DNA of 64,000 nt from Streptosporangium carneum (GTDB taxonomy: Bacteria > Actinomycetota > Actinomycetes > Streptosporangiales > Streptosporangiaceae), in assembly GCF_027922005.1 (NCBI RefSeq), contig NZ_BSEV01000025.1, forward strand, positions 1 through 64,000. Direction: 5' to 3'. Each line of letters starts with the position of its first letter. The first letter of the stretch is position 1. This document shows, piece after piece, positions 59,919 through 64,000 of the stretch. The notes beneath the pieces were generated by a model, which did no database searches, was not told the origin of the DNA, and worked only from the letters and a program-made list of their open reading frames with translations. Made by a program: the position numbers and the translations under genes.

Positions 59919-61166
59919 GTGGGGTTCGGGGATTTCGTACGGCGGCTCGCCGTGGACACCAGTCCACTGAGGGTCCCGGCCTACCGGCGGCTCTGGATGG
60001 GACAGGGCGTCTCCTTCATCGGCTTCCAGATCACCTCGCTGGCGGTCAGCGCCCAGATCTACGACGTGACCAAGTCGTCCTTCTGGGTCGGCATGCTCGG
60101 CCCGGCCAACCTGATCCCCCTGGTGATCTTCGGCCTGTGGGGCGGGGCGGTCGCCGACGCGGTCGACCGGCGCAGGCTGCTCATCGTCGGCTCGCTGATC
60201 GCCTGGACCGCGACGGTCGGGCTGCTGGTCCAGGCCGCCCTGGGGATGGCGAACATCGGCCTCCTTCTGGCCACCGTGGCCGTGCACGCCACGGGGTTCG
60301 CCATCACCGGGCCGACCAGAGGGGCGATCATCCCCAGACTGGTCCCGGTCGAGTTCGTCCCGGCGGCCAACACCCTCAACTTCCTGGTCGGCAACCTCGG
60401 CACCGTGATCGGCCCGCTGGTCGCCGGCGTCGTGCTCGCCCAGGGCGGCGTCGCCGTCGCCTACCTGATCGACGTCCTGCTGTTCGGCGCGGGCTTCTAC
60501 GCCGCCCTGAGGCTGCCGCGGCTCGAACCGGTCGGCGAGGTCAGCCGTCCCGGCCTCCGCTCCGTCGTGGACGGCCTGCGCTACATCTCGGGCAACCCCG
60601 TGGTGATGATGTCGTTCGTCGTGGACATCATCGCCATGGCCTTCGCGCTGCCCAGGGCGCTGTTCCCGGAGATCGTCGCCGAGCGGTTCGGCGGCTCGCC
60701 GCTCGCGTTCGGCTGGCTGGCGGCGAGCGTCTCGATCGGCTCCGTCGTCGGAGGCCTGCTGTCGGGCTGGGTCGGCCGGATCCGGCGTCAGGGCCTCGCG
60801 CTGACGATCGTGATCGCCGCCTGGGGGGTCAGCGTCGCCCTGGCCGGACTGGCCGGCCAGTTGTGGCTGATGGTCGCGCTGCTCGCGCTCGGAGGCGCGG
60901 CGGACCTGGTCTCCGCCGTGTGGCGGCAGACGATCCTGCAGACCCACGCGCCGGACGACATGCGCGGGCGGATGCAGGGCGTGTTCATGGTCGTGGTCGC
61001 GGGCGGTCCCCGGCTCGGGGATCTGAGGGCCGGTGCGACGGCTGTCTGGTTCGGCGCGACGGGCGCCTGGGTGGGCGGCGGGATCGCGTGCGCCGTCGCG
61101 GTGCTCGCCGTCGGGCTGGCCGTACCGGCTTTCAGGAGTTACCGGGCTGCCGTGGGGAACGTTTGA
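59919..61166 (+). CDS. MFS exporter (EntS-like)
   Basis: 415 aa from GTG 59919. About twelve membrane helices; begins RVPAYRRLWMGQGVSFIGFQITSLAVSAQIYDVTKSSFWVG, typical of the enterobactin exporter EntS/MFS_3 group. Motif A-like GGAVADAVDRRRLL between helices 2 and 3. Neighbouring IdeR suggests, but does not prove, siderophore or iron-linked export. I see no iron box in its 60-bp upstream region. Confidence 0.92.
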   Translation: MGFGDFVRRLAVDTSPLRVPAYRRLWMGQGVSFIGFQITSLAVSAQIYDVTKSSFWVGMLGPANLIPLVIFGLWGGAVADAVDRRRLLIVGSLIAWTATVGLLVQAALGMANIGLLLATVAVHATGFAITGPTRGAIIPRLVPVEFVPAANTLNFLVGNLGTVIGPLVAGVVLAQGGVAVAYLIDVLLFGAGFYAALRLPRLEPVGEVSRPGLRSVVDGLRYISGNPVVMMSFVVDIIAMAFALPRALFPEIVAERFGGSPLAFGWLAASVSIGSVVGGLLSGWVGRIRRQGLALTIVIAAWGVSVALAGLAGQLWLMVALLALGGAADLVSAVWRQTILQTHAPDDMRGRMQGVFMVVVAGGPRLGDLRAGATAVWFGATGAWVGGGIACAVAVLAVGLAVPAFRSYRAAVGNV

Positions 61167-61324
61167 GCAGGCCGGGAAGGATTTGGCGGTCACCGGTGTT
61201 GCCGTCCATGGCCATCGTGGGTGGATCTCGCAATAGGGTCGGAGTCTGAGAAGTTTCCTGCCCTTGCCGCCCCTCGGGGGAGGTCACCGCGACGGGCGTG
61301 GAACGAGATAGGACGGGAGGAGCC

Positions 61325-62029
61325 TTGACCGCACACGGCCTGATCGACACCACGGAGATGTACCTCCGCACGATCTTCGAGTTGGAGGAGGAGGGGATCA
61401 CCCCTCTCCGTGCGCGAATCGCCGAGCGGCTTCAGCAGAGCGGTCCCACCGTCAGCCAGACGGTGGCCCGAATGGAGCGCGACGGCCTGGTCAGGGTCGA
61501 GGGAGACCGCCACCTGACCATGACCGATCTGGGCCGCACACTCGCGACGCGCGTCATGCGAAAGCACCGCCTCGCCGAGTGCCTGCTCACCCAGGTGATC
61601 GGACTGCCCTGGGAGGAGGTGCACGTCGAGGCGTGTCGCTGGGAGCACGTCATGTCCGAGTCCGTCGAGGCGCGGCTGGTCAGCCTGCTGAACAACCCGA
61701 CGGAGGACCCGCACGGAAACCCCATCCCGGGCCTCGAGGAGCTGGGGGTCGCGGGCCTCACGGGCGTCGGATGGCAGTCGCTGCCGTCGATGGCCGCGTT
61801 GGCCGGACCCAGAGATATACCCGTCGTCGTCCGCCGAATTAGCGAACAAGTGCAAAGTGATCCGGCTGTGATGCTTAAACTCAAGCAAGTTGGGATACAA
61901 CCCGGACGCGAGGTAACGCTCGCGGCGAGCGACGACGGTGTGCGGGTGACAGGTGACGACGAGGCGGAGAATACTCTGGCGGACCTTCCGCGAGACATCG
62001 CCGCGCACGTTTTCGTCTCCACCCGCTGA
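61325..62029 (+). CDS. ideR: iron-dependent repressor IdeR/DtxR
   Basis: 234 aa from TTG 61325 with GGGAGGAGCC directly upstream. LIDTTEMYLRTIFELEEEGITPLRARIAERLQQSGPTVSQTVARMERDGLVRV is nearly the mycobacterial IdeR sequence. The metal-binding/dimer domain has LAECLLTQVIGLPWEEVHVEACRWEHVMSE with its Cys and His/Glu ligands. A C-terminal SH3-like domain is present. Represses siderophore and iron-uptake genes when Fe2+ is bound. Confidence 0.96.
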   Translation: MTAHGLIDTTEMYLRTIFELEEEGITPLRARIAERLQQSGPTVSQTVARMERDGLVRVEGDRHLTMTDLGRTLATRVMRKHRLAECLLTQVIGLPWEEVHVEACRWEHVMSESVEARLVSLLNNPTEDPHGNPIPGLEELGVAGLTGVGWQSLPSMAALAGPRDIPVVVRRISEQVQSDPAVMLKLKQVGIQPGREVTLAASDDGVRVTGDDEAENTLADLPRDIAAHVFVSTR

Positions 62030-62149
62030 CCAAGCCCTCTCTGCTTGGTTGAATTCCCCCCGGGAGACCCTCCACTCCCCTGCCGAGACCGCAGCAGGAG
62101 CAACCGTGGTTCGCTTTGTGCACAGCCGTCCCCAAGGGGTGGTCACCGG

Positions 62150-64000
62150 ATGAAACGGTGGGGGGATCTCTCACAGGACGCCGCCGACCACCTCTCGGCA
62201 AGCTCGGTTCTCGACCATGCCGAGATGGCGGTGGTCGTCACCGACCGTTTCAGCAACGTCGTCTACTGGAACCCCTTCGCCGAGAGGCTGTTCGGCAGGC
62301 CGGGCCCCTCCGCCCGCGACCAGTCGCGCTCTCTCGGCATCATGGAGAAGGACCATCCGCTCGCCGTCGAGCTCGCCAAACACGTGCTCAAGGGCGGCGT
62401 CTGGGAGGGCACCTTCGACGTCAAGCGCGGAGACGGCACGATCATCTACGTCCGGGCCCAGGCTGTGCCGTTGCGGCACCAGTCGGGCTCGGTGACGGGC
62501 ATCGTCATCACCGCCCGCGAGGCGCTGCGCAGCAACGAGCGCGAGAAGGACCGCTTCGGGCTGCTCGAGCGGATCGGGGAACGGCTCGCGGGCTCGCTGT
62601 ACGTCGAGGAGACGCTCAAGCGCGTCGCCGAGATGCTCGTCCCGCAGTTCGCCGACCACTGCTTCATCGAGCTGATGGACGGCGGCCGGCTGATCAGGAA
62701 GGTCTCCAGCCACGTCCAGGGCTGGAGCCCGCCGCCGAACACCTGGGCCCCGCTCGGCGCGGAGATCCGCTACCCGACCGGCCACTACGCCGACATCGCG
62801 CTGCGCCGCCAGGAGACGATCCTCGTCGAGGACTTCTCCCAGACCAACTACCCGAGTCCCGGCGAGGGCAGCACCCGCCTCGCCGCCGAGATCGGCATGA
62901 CCTCGGCCATCGTGGCGCCGCTGTGCGTGCGCGGCGAGGTCCTCGGCCTGATGTACCTCGGCCTGTCCAACCTGACCGACCGGCGCAGCCCGCACTACGA
63001 CGCCTTCGACCGCGACTTCGTCGGGGCGATCGCCACCCGGGTCGCGCTGGCCGTCGACAACGCCCTGCTGTTCGAGGAGGAGCGGCACACCGCCGAGTCC
63101 TTCCAGAAGAACCTGCTGCCGCCCCAGCCGCTGCCCGAGCTCGACGGCCTCGAGATCGCGGTCCGCTACTACCCCGCGGCGCCGCTCGCCTCGCACGGCC
63201 AGGGCATCCAGACCCAGGTCGGCGGCGACTGGTACGACGTCATCCCGCTGTCGGCGGGCCGGGTCGGCATCGTCATCGGCGACGTCGAGGGCAGAGGGGC
63301 CAAGGCCGCCGCCGTCATGGGCCAGCTGCGGGCCGCGCTGCGCGCGTTCGCCCAGGACGACAAGCCGCCCGCGGAGATCCTCGCCAGGCTCGACGACTGG
63401 ACGCACAGCATCGCCACCCCCGAGTGGGACGACAGCGGCGCCGACATCAGCGTGCCGCCCATCGTCACCTGCCAGTACCTCGTCTACGACGCCTGGTCGC
63501 GGCAGCTGTCGTTCGCGAACGCCGGACACGCCCCGCCGCTGCTCCTGGTCGACGGCACCTGCTCCGAGCTGGAGATCGAGGAGGTCGGCAAGCCCCTCGG
63601 CGTCCGCGCCCGCGGCATAAACGCCGACCTGGTCTACAAGGAGGAGACGCGGACGCTGCCCGCCGGGGCCGCGCTGCTGCTGTACACCGACGGTCTCGTC
63701 GACCGCCGTCCCGTGCGCGACGCCGACGCCAAGCCGCCCAGCGACGAGGAGACCCTCGCGACGCTCTTCGGCAAGCTCATCGAGATCTCCGAGGACTCGG
63801 TGGAGAACATCGCCGACGCCGCGACGGTCGCGGTGCCCGGCGAGATCGACGACGACATGGCCATCCTGGTCGTCAGGTCCGCCCGCGACGAGCTCGACGT
63901 CGAGGAGCGCACCTTCCCCGCCCAGCCGATCATGGTCGGTGAGGCCCGCAGGATGGCGGCTGAGGCGTTCAGCGGCTGGAACGTCCCCGAGGAGCGCGCC
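62150..64000 (+). CDS. PAS-GAF-SpoIIE phosphatase, 3' end outside window
   Basis: 617 codons from ATG 62150, open to the window edge. PAS (about 18-125: DHAEMAVVVTDRFSNVVYWNPFAERLFG), GAF (about 140-310, MTSAIVAPLCVRGEVLGLMYLG), PP2C/SpoIIE (about 330-570: VGGDWYDVIPL, IGDVEGRGAKAAAVMGQLRAALRA, FANAGHAPPLLL, LYTDGLVDRR, and DDMAILVVR metal sites). The start of another domain, probably a HATPase_c anti-sigma kinase module, begins near 595. It probably dephosphorylates STAS antagonists in sigma control. No SD is strong. Confidence 0.92.
   Translation, partial: MKRWGDLSQDAADHLSASSVLDHAEMAVVVTDRFSNVVYWNPFAERLFGRPGPSARDQSRSLGIMEKDHPLAVELAKHVLKGGVWEGTFDVKRGDGTIIYVRAQAVPLRHQSGSVTGIVITAREALRSNEREKDRFGLLERIGERLAGSLYVEETLKRVAEMLVPQFADHCFIELMDGGRLIRKVSSHVQGWSPPPNTWAPLGAEIRYPTGHYADIALRRQETILVEDFSQTNYPSPGEGSTRLAAEIGMTSAIVAPLCVRGEVLGLMYLGLSNLTDRRSPHYDAFDRDFVGAIATRVALAVDNALLFEEERHTAESFQKNLLPPQPLPELDGLEIAVRYYPAAPLASHGQGIQTQVGGDWYDVIPLSAGRVGIVIGDVEGRGAKAAAVMGQLRAALRAFAQDDKPPAEILARLDDWTHSIATPEWDDSGADISVPPIVTCQYLVYDAWSRQLSFANAGHAPPLLLVDGTCSELEIEEVGKPLGVRARGINADLVYKEETRTLPAGAALLLYTDGLVDRRPVRDADAKPPSDEETLATLFGKLIEISEDSVENIADAATVAVPGEIDDDMAILVVRSARDELDVEERTFPAQPIMVGEARRMAAEAFSGWNVPEERA

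Overview
The window is 64 kb of high-GC, gene-dense bacterial chromosome with frequent GTG and TTG starts, many ATGA/GTGA overlaps and a mycothiol glycosyltransferase gene (mshA), so it comes from an actinomycete. Gene order matches the conserved actinobacterial backbone: XRE regulator-HbhA-DUF2516, mshA-ybjN-gpm, phoU/senX3-regX3, lpqE/carD-ispF-cysS-rlmB-tRNA-Thr, serC-citrate synthase-pdxH, and an IdeR/DtxR regulator. The gene style is Streptosporangiales-like (inference; no 16S rRNA gene is present).

Left part (1-24 kb), accessory and regulatory: an HbpS/GlcG-like secreted haem-binding protein with an ankyrin lipoprotein, divergent from a SenS/SenR-like kinase and regulator pair (206-4158); an esterase; an ArsR-SRPBCC pair; a second NarL-type two-component system (7081-9388); an exported serine beta-lactamase-like hydrolase; an Erm-type rRNA methyltransferase preceded by a 22-codon leader ORF and a likely translational attenuator (11128-12150); a DUF2207 membrane protein; a zinc metallopeptidase; an AlaX-type editing protein; an SGNH lipoprotein; an epimerase operon whose upstream operator is identical to one in front of its TetR regulator; a GNAT; the HbhA cluster; a BlaI-M56 pair; a methyltransferase and an SDR.

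Middle part (24-41 kb), core: mycothiol synthesis, glycolysis, phosphate two-component control with a candidate three-unit PHO box, CarD, isoprenoid synthesis (ispF without its usual partner ispD), two tandem GlsB-type membrane proteins each behind a SigB/SigF-like promoter, a DUF2637 protein, an F420-type oxidoreductase, cysS, rlmB, tRNA-Thr(TGT) and a Tat-exported flavin amine oxidase.

Right part (41-64 kb): small membrane proteins, HAD and GNAT enzymes, PadR, a flavoprotein, a cell-surface module (WxL-like secreted protein, membrane-anchored chaperone-like protein, family-2 glycosyltransferase), a CbiMN-CbiQ-CbiO cobalt ECF transporter, STAS antagonist, SDR plus enoyl-CoA hydratase, rhomboid protease, a UTRA regulator with an unusual HTH, serC, citrate synthase, pdxH, an MFS exporter, IdeR and the start of a PAS-GAF-SpoIIE phosphatase that runs off the window.

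A striking general property is the abundance of short tandem repeats (9-63 bp units) at gene boundaries, several of which begin exactly at, or contain, a stop codon. The most interesting single locus is the Erm leader: it contains an Arg-Met-Arg macrolide-stalling motif, and its next codons are perfectly complementary to the erm Shine-Dalgarno region.
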